A DNA stretch of 64,000 nt from Candidatus Micrarchaeota archaeon CG1_02_47_40 (GCA_001871475.1 MNVE01000009.1:149120-213119), one strand, 5' to 3'; shown: positions 25,344-33,469, numbered from the stretch's first letter. A program made the numbers and translations. Notes: generated by a model not told the origin, from the letters alone.

Positions 25344-26157
25344 TATGAAAAACCTCCAATTTTATCTGCGATTTTGAGTTCATCAACTCTTGGTTGACAT
25401 CTATTAGTCTTCTTTTTCCATTGTTGAAATAATCGTCATCTAATTCTATACCTATTGATTTACGATTAAGCTTCCTAGCAACAACGGAGGTTGTAAATGT
25501 GCCCGAGAATGGATCAAGGATTACATCTCCCGGGTTACTACTTGCTAAGATAATCCTATTTAATAGTGCTTCTGGCTTTTGTGACGGATGTTCTTCATAT
25601 TCGGGCATTCTAAATCTAACTCGTGGGATATACCACACATTTCCTGGCACTTTAAGACTATTATATACGCTTGGAACTGCTTTTCTATAATCAATCAACT
25701 TTCTTTTTGCGCCTGTTTTTGCTTCAATGAGTATATCTTGAGCATTAAAAACATAGTCATTTTTATCTTTTACGGCAAAGAGAATTGGTTCATAAAGCGA
25801 ACCGTAATAATTTTTTGCCTGAACTCCGGAACTATCATAATACCATATTATTCTCGCTAAAACATGCATTTTTTTCCTTAAAAAAATATCAAAAAAAGGA
25901 GCATATTGGGTTGCGCCCATTAAATATATTGAACCGTTATTCTTTAATTTATTTATACATAACTCAATCCACTCGTAACACCATTCAAGATATTTTTCAT
26001 CACTTTCCCATTTATCTTTATATCCATTGAAGTTTTTTCCAATGTTGTAAGGCGGATCAGCAAAAATTAAATCAACTGACTTATCCGGGAGATTTTTTAA
26101 TATTTTAACTGCATCCCCTTTTAGCAGGATGTGTCCATTTAACTCAAATGTATCCAT
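25309..26157 (-). CDS. DNA adenine methyltransferase, YhdJ-like
   Basis: This 282-residue beta-class DNA methyltransferase has the catalytic motif IV FADPPYNIGKNF near residue 33. The C-terminal SAM-binding motif is VILDPFSGTFTTSVVARKLN, followed by SIGIELDDDYF. Blocks such as WYYDSSGVQAKNYYGS, EAKTGAKRKLIDYRK and HPSQKPEALLNRIILASS closely recall E. coli YhdJ from memory; that enzyme methylates ATGCAT. The same target here is inference. TATA-like ATATTTAAAC lies about 28 bases before the ATG. With the overlapping downstream gene it forms a restriction-modification pair of low GC content. Confidence 0.88.
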   Translation of the reverse strand: MDTFELNGHILLKGDAVKILKNLPDKSVDLIFADPPYNIGKNFNGYKDKWESDEKYLEWCYEWIELCINKLKNNGSIYLMGATQYAPFFDIFLRKKMHVLARIIWYYDSSGVQAKNYYGSLYEPILFAVKDKNDYVFNAQDILIEAKTGAKRKLIDYRKAVPSVYNSLKVPGNVWYIPRVRFRMPEYEEHPSQKPEALLNRIILASSNPGDVILDPFSGTFTTSVVARKLNRKSIGIELDDDYFNNGKRRLIDVNQELMNSKSQIKLEVFHNVQTEELLILQ

Positions 26158-26180
26158 AATATAGTTAAGTCGGAGCTTTT

Positions 26181-26190
26181 GTTTAAATAT
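26181..26190 (-). promoter_or_regulatory. TATA box of the R-M operon
   Basis: The reverse strand reads ATATTTAAAC, 24-33 bases before the methyltransferase ATG at 26157, consistent with a leaderless transcript. The rest of the 214-bp gap to rps19e shows no gene. Confidence 0.5.
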
Positions 26191-26371
26191 CTTGCGTGGT
26201 TAGTAGCGTTGCAACATCTGAGTTTTAAGCGTCTTTCTGAATCTCCCTCCGACTTCTTGAGCAAAACCATCCGTTTTTAGCAATGCCGGTTTAACCTATT
26301 TATTTAAAAACAGGCGCAAGCAAAATAATCTCCCTGAACATAGATGACACTATAGGAAAAAAGGTGTATGA

Positions 26372-26797
26372 ATGGTTACTGTTTATGACGCTGAAGTGAA
26401 TGCATTGATAAAGGAGGCTGCACGCAAGCTTGAGGAGATGGGAATAAAGAGGCCCGATTACCTTGAGTTTGTAAAAAGCGGCGCGCACGCGGAAAGAAGG
26501 CCGACACAGCAGAATTTCTGGCACCTTCGCTGCGCCTCCCTCTTGAGAAAAGTATATCTCTCGCAGGGAACCGCAATAGGCGTGAACCGCTTGAGAAGGC
26601 ATTATGGGGGAAGGAAAAACAGGGGAGTTGCGCCTGAAAAGGCAAAGCGCGCCTCCGGCTCAATAATAAGAAGGGCATTTATGGCGCTTGAGAAGGTCGG
26701 GTTTGTTGAGAAGGGAAAGAAGGGAAGGAGAATAAGCCCGGCAGGAGTGAAATTCCTTGATTCGGTTGCGCGCTCCGTAACGAAAAAGGAAAGTTAG
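26372..26797 (+). CDS. rps19e: 30S ribosomal protein S19e
   Basis: This 141-residue small-subunit protein is found only in archaea and eukaryotes. It shows the family pattern: MVTVYDAEVNALIKEAARKL at the start, then FWHLRCASLLRKVY, GVNRLRRHYGGRKNRGVAPE and ALEKVGFVEKGKKGRRISPAG. AAGGTG sits just before the ATG at 26372, and an overlapping ATG at 26368 is out of frame. It is the first gene of a run of translation genes to ftsY and probably carries the promoter (TTTATTTAAA near 26299). Confidence 0.95.
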   Translation: MVTVYDAEVNALIKEAARKLEEMGIKRPDYLEFVKSGAHAERRPTQQNFWHLRCASLLRKVYLSQGTAIGVNRLRRHYGGRKNRGVAPEKAKRASGSIIRRAFMALEKVGFVEKGKKGRRISPAGVKFLDSVARSVTKKES

Positions 26798-26806
26798 GGA
26801 GTTTAT

Positions 26807-27118
26807 ATGGTAGAAGAGGAAATGGGCTCTTTGCGCGAGAAGAAATTAAGAGAGCGGCTTTCCCAGATGCAAAAGCAGGAAGAGTATGAAGCGCAGGTGC
26901 GCATGGTATTGAGGAAATTCCTCACGGATGATGCGTACGAGCGGATGATGAACGTGCGCATCTCAAACAAGCAGTTGTATTTTGGAGCCGCTGCCGCGAT
27001 TGCGCAGGCTGCTTCCGCAGGGCAGGTGCAGGGAAAAATAAGCGGGGAAAAACTCAAAAGCCTGCTTGCAGGCATGACGGAGCGGCGCGAGACGACATTG
27101 GAGATAAAGAAGAAGTGA
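26807..27118 (+). CDS. PDCD5/TFAR19-family DNA-binding protein
   Basis: This 103-residue helical protein has the PDCD5 pattern: a charged N-terminal helix (LRERLSQMQKQEEYEAQVRM), then LTDDAYERMMNVRISNKQLYFGAAAAIAQA-like three-helix core and the final EIKKK. Archaeal homologs bind nucleic acid and travel with S19e, L39e and L31e. It starts 9 bases after rps19e. The last codons and the stop have been duplicated downstream as a degraded tandem array before rpl39e, which is unusual. Confidence 0.9.
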   Translation: MVEEEMGSLREKKLRERLSQMQKQEEYEAQVRMVLRKFLTDDAYERMMNVRISNKQLYFGAAAAIAQAASAGQVQGKISGEKLKSLLAGMTERRETTLEIKKK

Positions 27119-27280
27119 AAGGAGCAAAAGCGAGCATTGAAGATAAAGAAGAAATGAATGAAACAAAAATGCGCACTGAAGATAAAAAAGAAGTGAAAAG
27201 GAAACTCCGCTGAAAAAGCAAAAAGGAACGAATGAAGCAGAAACGAACGCTGAAAAAGCAAAAAAAAGCGAATGTGATAT
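27097..27280 (+). repeat. Eroded tandem duplications of the PDCD5 gene 3' end
   Basis: Unit 1 (27097-27135) spans the PDCD5 stop. Units 2 (27136) and 3 (27175) repeat TTGAAGATAAAGAAGAAxTGAA with ~39-bp spacing. Two further related ~40-bp units starting TGAAAAAGCAAAAA lie at 27211 and 27251, up to the rpl39e start. No protein is expected. Confidence 0.65.
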
Positions 27281-27282
27281 TT

Positions 27283-27447
27283 ATGGTGAAAAAAACTGCG
27301 CATAGGAAGGCGCGCCTCGTGCGCGCACAGGCAAGAAACAGGCGCATGCCAGTTTTTGTGATTGCAAAAACGAACAGGAGAATCGCAAGCAACCGCGAGA
27401 AGCGCGACTGGAGAAGGCAGAAGCTCAAAAGCACGGAAAAAGACTAG
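27283..27447 (+). CDS. rpl39e: 50S ribosomal protein L39e
   Basis: This 54-residue, very basic protein lines the ribosomal exit tunnel. The start is MVKKTAHRKARLVRAQARNR, and the family core NRRMPVFVIAKTNRRIASN then DWRRQKLK is clear. The ORF track begins 17 codons earlier, inside the repeat array; the ATG at 27283 gives the usual ~51-54-residue length. It sits between PDCD5 and L31e, the standard archaeal order. Confidence 0.92.
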   Translation: MVKKTAHRKARLVRAQARNRRMPVFVIAKTNRRIASNREKRDWRRQKLKSTEKD

Positions 27448-27458
27448 GTGAATGAATT

Positions 27459-27968
27459 ATGGCTGAAAAACTTGAACGAGTTTACAATGTGAACCTGCGC
27501 AGCGCTTACAATTACCCGCGAACGGTGCGTGCAAGAAAGGCGCTTATTATGCTTCGTGCATTCGTAGAAAGGCACATGAAAAGTGCAGAGGTAACTATTT
27601 CAAACGCGCTGAACCACGAGATATGGAGGAACGGGATGCAGAAACCGCCGATAAGGATGAGAATAAAGGCAGTGCGGGAAGATGGGAAGGTAAGCGCGCT
27701 TCTTTTTGGCGAGGATGAAATAAAAGCAGCCGGGGAAAAGAGAAGAGGGGAAAAGAAAAAGAAGGCGGCGGATAAGAGGGGAAAGAGGGAGCGGGAGAAA
27801 AAGGAGAGGGAAGCGAAAAAAACTTCCGCGCCGGCAAAAGAAGCCCCTAAAAAAGAGCAGCCGGCAGCCGCACCTGTAAGCAAGGCAGTAAAGGAAGCCC
27901 CTGCAAAAGTTCCTACTTTTGCAGACGTGCCCGCAGGGCACGCGGATGCAAAGGGAAATGCCCCATAA
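27459..27968 (+). CDS. rpl31e: 50S ribosomal protein L31e with long C-terminal tail
   Basis: Residues 1 to about 88 are L31e (ERVYNVNLRSAYNYPRTVRA, then HMKSAEVTISNALNHEIWRN and KPPIRMRIKAV). It belongs on the large subunit near the tunnel exit. A further ~80 residues, first Lys/Arg/Glu rich and then Ala/Pro/Lys rich, double the normal length. The tail is likely disordered; similar tails occur on other proteins in this window. It starts 11 bases after rpl39e. Confidence 0.93.
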   Translation: MAEKLERVYNVNLRSAYNYPRTVRARKALIMLRAFVERHMKSAEVTISNALNHEIWRNGMQKPPIRMRIKAVREDGKVSALLFGEDEIKAAGEKRRGEKKKKAADKRGKREREKKEREAKKTSAPAKEAPKKEQPAAAPVSKAVKEAPAKVPTFADVPAGHADAKGNAP

Positions 27969-28029
27969 GTATATCTTCACCCCGCAAACGGCTGCAAATT
28001 ATTAAAAGTTGAAGGAGAGAGATTAACTC

Positions 28030-28689
28030 ATGCATTATGGCAAGACCGCATTTTTGGGAAACACCCATATAGGGCTTTTTTCCCTTGCGACTGAAAACTT
28101 CGTTTTTTACCCTCCCACTTCTTCCGAGAAGTTCATAAAACAGCTTGAAATTCTTGGCGGGGAGATGGTGCGCGCGAGCATATGTGACAGCGAGCTTTTG
28201 GGATTGTATGTTTGCGCAAACTCAAACGGAGTAATATTGCCAAAGGATTCTGATGAATGGGAGAGAAAAGCGTTTGAGAAGCTCGGGCTTTGCGTGCACG
28301 TTCTGCGGGACAGGAGGAACGCGGTCGGGAATAATATGTGCGCAAATGACTACGGCATGATAATAAACCGCAACCTGTCTGAGGCGGAAGTGAGGAAGAT
28401 AGAGGAGTGCCTTAAAGTGAAGGCGGTGCGCTGCACGCTTGCGGGATATGAGGCAGTTGGAAGCGTTTGCGTTGCGACGAACAAAGGTTTTTTAGCCTGC
28501 CCGGACATAAGTGAAAAGGAGTTTGAGCTTGTTGAGGCGGCGCTGTGTGTGAAGGGGGGAAGCGGCACCGTGAACATGGGTGTCGGATTTCCAAGGCTTG
28601 GAGTTATAGCAAACTCGCGCGGCTGTGTGTTAGGGGAGAAAACAAGCGGATATGAAACATCAGGGGTGCAGCAGTCCCTTGAAGGGTAA
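28030..28689 (+). CDS. eif6: Translation initiation factor 6 (anti-association factor)
   Basis: This 219-residue aIF6 binds the 50S subunit and keeps it from joining the 30S. Its pseudo-fivefold repeats each begin near a Cys/Ala-Asn block: LYVCANSNGVILP, NNMCANDYGMIINRN, GSVCVATNKGFLACP and LGVIANSRGCVLG. Length matches the family. It follows rpl31e by 61 bases and precedes the tRNA-binding protein, within the conserved L39e-L31e-eIF6-L18a-prefoldin order. Confidence 0.95.
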   Translation: MHYGKTAFLGNTHIGLFSLATENFVFYPPTSSEKFIKQLEILGGEMVRASICDSELLGLYVCANSNGVILPKDSDEWERKAFEKLGLCVHVLRDRRNAVGNNMCANDYGMIINRNLSEAEVRKIEECLKVKAVRCTLAGYEAVGSVCVATNKGFLACPDISEKEFELVEAALCVKGGSGTVNMGVGFPRLGVIANSRGCVLGEKTSGYETSGVQQSLEG

Positions 28690-28739
28690 ATGATTGTTTG
28701 GGGTTCGTGGCATGGGAAGAGTATTGTTTGGTGTTATGT

Positions 28740-29066
28740 ATGGAAAGAGTTGATTATGGCGCTTTTGACAGGCTGCACATTGTTTCCGGCGAAGTGCTCT
28801 CTGCAGAGCCGGTTGCAGGCTCGCAGAAGATGCTGAAACTTGTAGTTGATATAGGAGAAGAAAAAAGAACCGTGCTTGCAGGGATTGCAAAAACGCACAA
28901 ATGCGAGGAATTGGTTGGGAAGAAAGTGGTGTTTTTGGCAAACCTTGCGCCGAAAAGGATATTGGGAGTGGACTCGGACGGAATGGTATTGGCGGTTGAT
29001 GATGGAACCGATTGCATGCTGCTGGCATTTGAAAAGAACGTGAAAAACGGATTGAGGGTGAGGTGA
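28740..29066 (+). CDS. tRNA-binding OB-fold domain protein (MetG C-term/CsaA-like)
   Basis: This 108-residue protein is a free-standing tRNA-binding OB fold like the C-terminal domain of methionyl-tRNA synthetase or CsaA. It reads DRLHIVSGEVLSAEPVAGSQ, KMLKLVVDIGEEKRTVLAGI and then VVFLANLAPKRILGVDSDGM. The ATG at 28740 matches where homology starts; the ORF track adds 14 unlikely residues. It could act in trans for MetRS or as an RNA chaperone. RBS evidence is weak. It lies 4 bases before rpl18a, so the two are co-transcribed. Confidence 0.85.
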   Translation: MERVDYGAFDRLHIVSGEVLSAEPVAGSQKMLKLVVDIGEEKRTVLAGIAKTHKCEELVGKKVVFLANLAPKRILGVDSDGMVLAVDDGTDCMLLAFEKNVKNGLRVR

Positions 29067-29070
29067 AGAA

Positions 29071-29247
29071 ATGAAATTCGCTTTTGAGGGAACCGTTTCA
29101 AAGGGAATGGAGAAAAGGAAATTCCAGATGGAAATAGATGCAAAAAGCAAAAATGACGCGGTGCAGACGCTTTACGCGAAGCTGGGTGCAGAGCTTGGAG
29201 CTTGCAGGAACCAGGTAAATGTAAGCGGTTGCGAGGAGATAAAGTAA
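29071..29247 (+). CDS. rpl18a: 50S ribosomal protein L18a (L20a/LX)
   Basis: This gene is too short for the ORF track. Translated by hand it gives 58 residues, MKFAFEGTVSKGMEKRKFQM to the end NVSGCEEIK. The pattern of an N-terminal strand, then F-x-x-x-I-x-A-K-S, a helix (NDAVQTLYAKLGAELG) and a last strand is typical of archaeal LX. GAGGTGA precedes the ATG by four bases. It lies between the tRNA-binding protein and prefoldin alpha, its usual neighbour. Confidence 0.88.
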   Translation: MKFAFEGTVSKGMEKRKFQMEIDAKSKNDAVQTLYAKLGAELGACRNQVNVSGCEEIK

Positions 29248-29264
29248 GTTTTGGAGGGGTATTT

Positions 29265-29705
29265 ATGGCAAAGGAAAGGGGGGCGAATGCTGACAGGCTT
29301 GCGTACGAATCAAGGCTTTACCAGGAGCAGCTGCGCTCGCTTGTGGAGCAGGCGACCAGCCTTGACATGATGGAAGTGGAGCTGACAAGCGCAAAGGTCA
29401 CACTGCAGAATGTTGGGAAGGGGGACGACTCGCTTCTCGTGCCGATTGGAAGCGGGATTTTCGTGAAAAGCAAAAGGGAGCCGAAAGAGAAGGTGCTTGT
29501 CAGTATCGGCGCTGGAATGATAGTTGAAAAGGAGATTGACGGCGCGATAACGCTCATTGACGAGAAAATAAAGGAGAACCATTCGCTAAAGGAAACGGTG
29601 CAGAAGAACATGGAAGCGGTTTCTAAGAAGCTTGAGAGCATAGAAGGGGAAACAAACCGCATTCTCGAAGAGATGAATAAGAATGTTCGGACTTCTCAAG
29701 AGTAA
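29265..29705 (+). CDS. pfdA: Prefoldin subunit alpha
   Basis: This 146-residue coiled-coil chaperone subunit forms a hexamer with beta subunits and hands unfolded proteins to the thermosome. Two long helices (residues about 1-40 and 100-146) flank beta hairpins: LLVPIGSGIFVKS and VLVSIGAGMIVEKE. The ATG at 29265 has GGAGGGG before it, unlike the ORF-track start 63 bases upstream. Its end overlaps the ftsY start by 23 bases, tight coupling that is common in archaea. Confidence 0.9.
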   Translation: MAKERGANADRLAYESRLYQEQLRSLVEQATSLDMMEVELTSAKVTLQNVGKGDDSLLVPIGSGIFVKSKREPKEKVLVSIGAGMIVEKEIDGAITLIDEKIKENHSLKETVQKNMEAVSKKLESIEGETNRILEEMNKNVRTSQE

Positions 29706-31236
29706 GCTCTCCGGCTTCATAAACTCCGTAATAAAGAAGGGCGGGGAGAAGAAAGAGCCGCCTGCGGGAGAGACTGCCGGAAGTGGGAAAAAAGATGTTT
29801 GGATTAGGGAAGGGGCTGAAAAAGAGGAACGGAAAACGGAAGTTGAGAAAGGGGCGGAAAAACAGGAGAGGGAAGAGAATGCTGAAAAAAAGGGGATGTG
29901 GGAAGTAAAAAAAATTACAGAGAAAGAGATTGAGAAAAAGAAGGAACAAGTTACAGAGAAAGAAAAAAAGATAGGGGAAATTGAAGTAAAAAAAGATGAA
30001 AGAATAACGGAAAAAGAAATCGAGGTAAAAAAAGAAAAAGGGATGGAAGAGCTGGAAAGAAAAAAGGAAGAAAAAATAATTGAAGAGAGAATCGGCAGAC
30101 GAGAAATTGCAGAAAAAAAGATAGTGGGAATAGAAAAAAGAAAAGAAGAAAAACCCATAGAAAAAGAGATTGAAGGGAAAAAAGAAAAATACAGTGAGAA
30201 AGAAAAGAAAGTAGGAGAAATAGAAAAAAGAAAGGAAAGCGAAAAGCCCGATGGAAGGGGAATGCTGGCTGAAGAAGGAAGCTCCCGCGCACCTGTTGTT
30301 GACCTGTCCGCGATTGAGAGGGCTGTGCGCGGAGGGGCAAAAAAGGAAGTGAAAGTTTCAATTGCAAGCAGGATAACCTCTATTTTTTCAGATGAAATAG
30401 CGCTTTCAGAGGCGGATGTCGCTCCGCTTTTTGACTCGCTTGAACTGTCCCTGCTTGAGGCGGATGTTGCTTATGATGTTTGCGTTGAGATGGTCAGCGA
30501 GCTTAAGAAAAGCCTCATCGGAAGGAGAGTAAGCAAAAAAAGGATAGGTGAGGAAGTGAAGAAGGCGGTTGGGGAAGTGCTTGCAAAAACCATGACTACG
30601 GGAAAGGAGTTTGACCTGGTGCAGAGAATTAAGGGGACGCAAAAGCCAGCCAAAATACTTTTTGTCGGGCCCAATGGGGCGGGAAAAACAACTACGATTG
30701 CAAAAATGGCTGATTTATTGAAAAGAAACTCGCTCTCGGTGCTCTTTTCCGCCTCCGATACCTTCCGCGCTGCGGCAATTGAACAGATGCAGGTGCATGC
30801 GGATAAGCTTGATGTGAAAATGGTGAAGAGCGATTACGGCTCCGACCCTGCCGCAGTGGCATTTGATGCCGTGAATTACGCAAGGGCGCATAATTTTGAT
30901 GTTGTGCTCATAGATTCCGCCGGAAGGCAGGAAACGAACAAAAATCTCATTGATGAGCTCAAGAAGATTGTGAGAGTGGTGAAGCCGGATTTGAAAATTT
31001 ATGTTGGGGAGAGTTTTGGCGGAAATCCGATAATAGGGCAGATAGGAGAGTTTGACAAGGCGGTTGGCTTGGACGGGGTAATACTGACAAAGCTCGACTG
31101 CGACGCAAAGGGAGGAAGCGCCATTTCAGTTGCACGCGCCACGCACGTGCCCGTGCTTTACGTCGGTGTGGGGCAGGAGTATGCGGATTTGAAGCGCTTT
31201 GAGCCGCTTGAGGTTGCAAGGGGCATTTTGGAATAG
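29683..31236 (+). CDS. ftsY: SRP receptor GTPase FtsY with long charged N-terminus
   Basis: This 517-residue protein docks SRP54-ribosome complexes at the membrane. The C-terminal NG part starts near residue 205 (SIASRITSIFSDEIALSEAD). It has P-loop FVGPNGAGKTTT, SASDTFRAAAIEQM, LIDSAGRQETN and LTKLDCDAKGG. Residues about 20-205 are almost only Lys, Glu, Ile and Arg, much longer than the acidic region of most archaeal FtsY. MFGLLKSKLSGFINSV at the start could be an amphipathic membrane-binding helix. Its partner SRP54 is at 2678. Confidence 0.95.
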   Translation: MFGLLKSKLSGFINSVIKKGGEKKEPPAGETAGSGKKDVWIREGAEKEERKTEVEKGAEKQEREENAEKKGMWEVKKITEKEIEKKKEQVTEKEKKIGEIEVKKDERITEKEIEVKKEKGMEELERKKEEKIIEERIGRREIAEKKIVGIEKRKEEKPIEKEIEGKKEKYSEKEKKVGEIEKRKESEKPDGRGMLAEEGSSRAPVVDLSAIERAVRGGAKKEVKVSIASRITSIFSDEIALSEADVAPLFDSLELSLLEADVAYDVCVEMVSELKKSLIGRRVSKKRIGEEVKKAVGEVLAKTMTTGKEFDLVQRIKGTQKPAKILFVGPNGAGKTTTIAKMADLLKRNSLSVLFSASDTFRAAAIEQMQVHADKLDVKMVKSDYGSDPAAVAFDAVNYARAHNFDVVLIDSAGRQETNKNLIDELKKIVRVVKPDLKIYVGESFGGNPIIGQIGEFDKAVGLDGVILTKLDCDAKGGSAISVARATHVPVLYVGVGQEYADLKRFEPLEVARGILE

Positions 31237-31277
31237 TATTTATAAAGGTTGCTTTCTCATTCTTATTTGCGACCAAA

Positions 31278-31343
31278 AAGAGTTGAGTGAGCAAACCGAG
31301 GGGTTTGCGAACGACTTGACACCCAAGTGTCAAGAGTTGAGTG
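31278..31343. repeat. Small two-hairpin element flanked by 12-bp direct repeats
   Basis: AAGAGTTGAGTG occurs at 31278-31289 and again at 31332-31343. Between the copies are two perfect hairpins: GCAAACC/GGTTTGC (31291-31308) and CTTGACAC/GTGTCAAG (31315-31334). Flanking direct repeats around a palindromic core suggest a tiny inserted element just upstream of the 31350 gene, though it could also be an operator. Confidence 0.55.
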
Positions 31344-31349
31344 CTTAGT

Positions 31350-31922
31350 ATGCGCACCCTAAAGAAGGAGAGAATTGCAAGGCAAAAAGAGGGAGTAGTG
31401 ATAACTCCGGATTTTGCGGCAGCGCGGCACATGATGGAATCAAAGGGGACGTATGAGTCGCAGATTTCCGAGATGACCGCTTTTGTTGAACTTGCAAAGC
31501 TGAATGGGGAGCTTGTGCGGGGGCTGAAAAAGGAAGAAAAAGCAGAGTTGCAGGATGTTCTGAAAAAAGCTGCAACCGAAGGGGAATCGGCAGTTTCAAG
31601 AAAGAGCCTGATTATGCATGCGCGTGAGAAGCTGTCTGCGCTTATTTTGGCGGTTGTTTCATTCTTTACAAAAAACAGAAAGGCGAGGCTCACGAAAAAG
31701 GGAAAGGAAGCGCTGGGGCAGCTGAAGGATTTGGCGGCAATTCTTTCAATTGATGCGAATGATGGGGAGGGTTTCATTGGGTTTGAAACCGCTTTCGGGA
31801 AGGCGTATTATGATATTTTGTCAGCCTCGCACGCGGTTTCAAGATACGGAATTCGGGAGGACGGTTCTTATGTTGAGGGGTATAGACGAGCTATAGAAGG
31901 GTTTGTGGAAAGTGTGACGTAA
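31350..31922 (+). CDS. Hypothetical helical protein
   Basis: I do not recognise this 190-residue protein. It is mostly helical and basic at the start (MRTLKKERIARQKEGVVITP). A hydrophobic stretch, LSALILAVVSFFTKN, near residue 95 could be a single membrane-touching helix or a buried helix. I use the ATG at 31350; the ORF track uses a GTG three codons earlier that lies in the direct repeat. It is convergent with cysS, only 8 bases apart, and follows ftsY after the two-hairpin element. Confidence 0.65.
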   Translation: MRTLKKERIARQKEGVVITPDFAAARHMMESKGTYESQISEMTAFVELAKLNGELVRGLKKEEKAELQDVLKKAATEGESAVSRKSLIMHAREKLSALILAVVSFFTKNRKARLTKKGKEALGQLKDLAAILSIDANDGEGFIGFETAFGKAYYDILSASHAVSRYGIREDGSYVEGYRRAIEGFVESVT

Positions 31923-31930
31923 AATCAGGC

Positions 31931-33373
31931 TTATTTGTATGTTGTTTTTCCCCCTTCATCCTCTAATGTTATTCCCTCTTTTGCAAGCATTGCGCGTATC
32001 TTGTCAGAGGCAGCGTAATCCTTTTTCTTTCTTGCAGTATCGCGCATTTGAATTATTTTTTTCATGCAGTCTTCTGCGCTGGAAGGGGGTTTTTTCTCTC
32101 CAAGCTCCACAAGAATTTTCTGCAATTTTCCAAGAGGAAGCTCCTTTTTTTCCTCGCTTATGGCAAATATTTCAAGTATTGTTTCCAGCTTCCTTACTGC
32201 GTGCGAAAGGGTTGGGGAGGAGGGGCGCGGGGAGGAAAGATGCGAGTTCGTAAGGGAAATCATCTCAAAAAAGGAAGCAAGCGCATTGGGAGTGTCAAAA
32301 TCATCATCCATGCGCAAAAGGAGGGAGGAGAACGTCTTTTCTATTTTCTCCTCAAATTCAGAATCCTCTTCCTTGTTAGCGGAGGTTTGTGCGGTTTCCC
32401 TTGCCCTCTGCAAAGTTCCGAATACCCCGTCAAGCGTGCGTCCTGCCGAGAGTATTGCTTCCTCTGAAAAGTCTATCGGGCTGCGGTAATGGGTTTGTAT
32501 GAAAAAAAAGCGTATTGCATTTGCGTCAAATTTTTTGAGTGCAACCCTTATCGTGATGAAATTCCCGAGAGATTTTGCCATCTTTTCCCCATTTACCGTA
32601 AGGAAGCCCGTATGCACCCAGTAATTCACGAATTTCTTTCCTGTTGCTGACTCTGACTGCGCAATTTCATTCTCGTGGTGCGGAAAAATCAAATCCCGCG
32701 CCCCTCCGTGCATGTCAAGGGTTTCTCCTGCGTAATTTAATGCCATTGCGGAGCATTCTATGTGCCAGCCCGGCCTGCCCCTTCCAAATGGGGAGGGAAA
32801 GCCAAGCTCATCAGGTGGAACGAGTTTCCAGAGTGCGAAATCGGCGGGGTTTTTCTTCTTCTCATCAACCTCAATGCGCGCGCCTGATTTTATTTTCTGC
32901 ATATTCTGGTGTGAGAGCTTTCCGTAGGAGGGAAATTTTGCAACGTCAAAGTAGATGCCTGTTTTTGTTTCGTAAGCAAAGCCTTTTTGCAGGAGTTTCT
33001 GCACAAGGGAGATTATTTTCGGGATGTTTTCAGTTACTTTCGGGTAAAGGGAGGCTGGAAGGATGGAAAGTGAGGCAAAATCCTCGCGGGAGAGCATATC
33101 AAATTTGGTGGAAAGGGAGAGAGGCTCCTGTTTTGCCTCTTTTGCGCGGTTTATTATCTTGTCATCAACATCCGTTACGTTTTGTATGAATTTTACATCA
33201 TAGCCGCTGTAGAGGAGGTATCTCCTTATCACATCAAAAGAAACGTAGGTGCGCGCATGCCCTAGATGGGAGTAGTCATAAGTGGTGACGCCGCACACAT
33301 ACATTGAAACCTGCCCTTCCCGTAATGGCTTGAACTCCTCTTTTTTGCCGGTCAGGGTGTTGTGAATCCTCAT
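31931..33373 (-). CDS. cysS: Cysteinyl-tRNA synthetase
   Basis: This 480-residue class I synthetase charges tRNA-Cys. The N-terminal zinc cysteine and HIGH-type signature are in VCGVTTYDYSHLGHARTY. Further zinc ligands occur in WHIECSAMAL and HHENEIAQSE. The KMSKS loop is KMAKSLGNF. The DALR-like helical C-terminal domain ends with KIRAMLAKEGITLEDEG. All expected parts and the normal length are present. Its presence means direct Cys-tRNA formation rather than only the SepRS route. Confidence 0.95.
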   Translation of the reverse strand: MRIHNTLTGKKEEFKPLREGQVSMYVCGVTTYDYSHLGHARTYVSFDVIRRYLLYSGYDVKFIQNVTDVDDKIINRAKEAKQEPLSLSTKFDMLSREDFASLSILPASLYPKVTENIPKIISLVQKLLQKGFAYETKTGIYFDVAKFPSYGKLSHQNMQKIKSGARIEVDEKKKNPADFALWKLVPPDELGFPSPFGRGRPGWHIECSAMALNYAGETLDMHGGARDLIFPHHENEIAQSESATGKKFVNYWVHTGFLTVNGEKMAKSLGNFITIRVALKKFDANAIRFFFIQTHYRSPIDFSEEAILSAGRTLDGVFGTLQRARETAQTSANKEEDSEFEEKIEKTFSSLLLRMDDDFDTPNALASFFEMISLTNSHLSSPRPSSPTLSHAVRKLETILEIFAISEEKKELPLGKLQKILVELGEKKPPSSAEDCMKKIIQMRDTARKKKDYAASDKIRAMLAKEGITLEDEGGKTTYK

Positions 33374-33429
33374 AGGTATGCTATGGAGGGGATAGAATAA
33401 AAAGAATCTGATTTGGGCTATCCATAAGA

Positions 33430-33469
33430 AAAAAAGAAAAATAAAAAGAAAAAAGAAGGGGGAACCCCC
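33430..33469 (-). terminator. T-rich terminator after the lipoprotein gene
   Basis: On the reverse strand the stop region reads GGGGGTTCCCCC followed by nearly 30 bases that are almost all T with a few C and A. Such T-runs terminate archaeal transcription. The short palindrome overlaps the stop codon. Confidence 0.55.

Noticed and set aside
27054-27434. Antisense ORFs over the PDCD5-L39e repeat region
   Set aside because: Phe-rich frames produced by the A-rich repeats; no promoter or homology.
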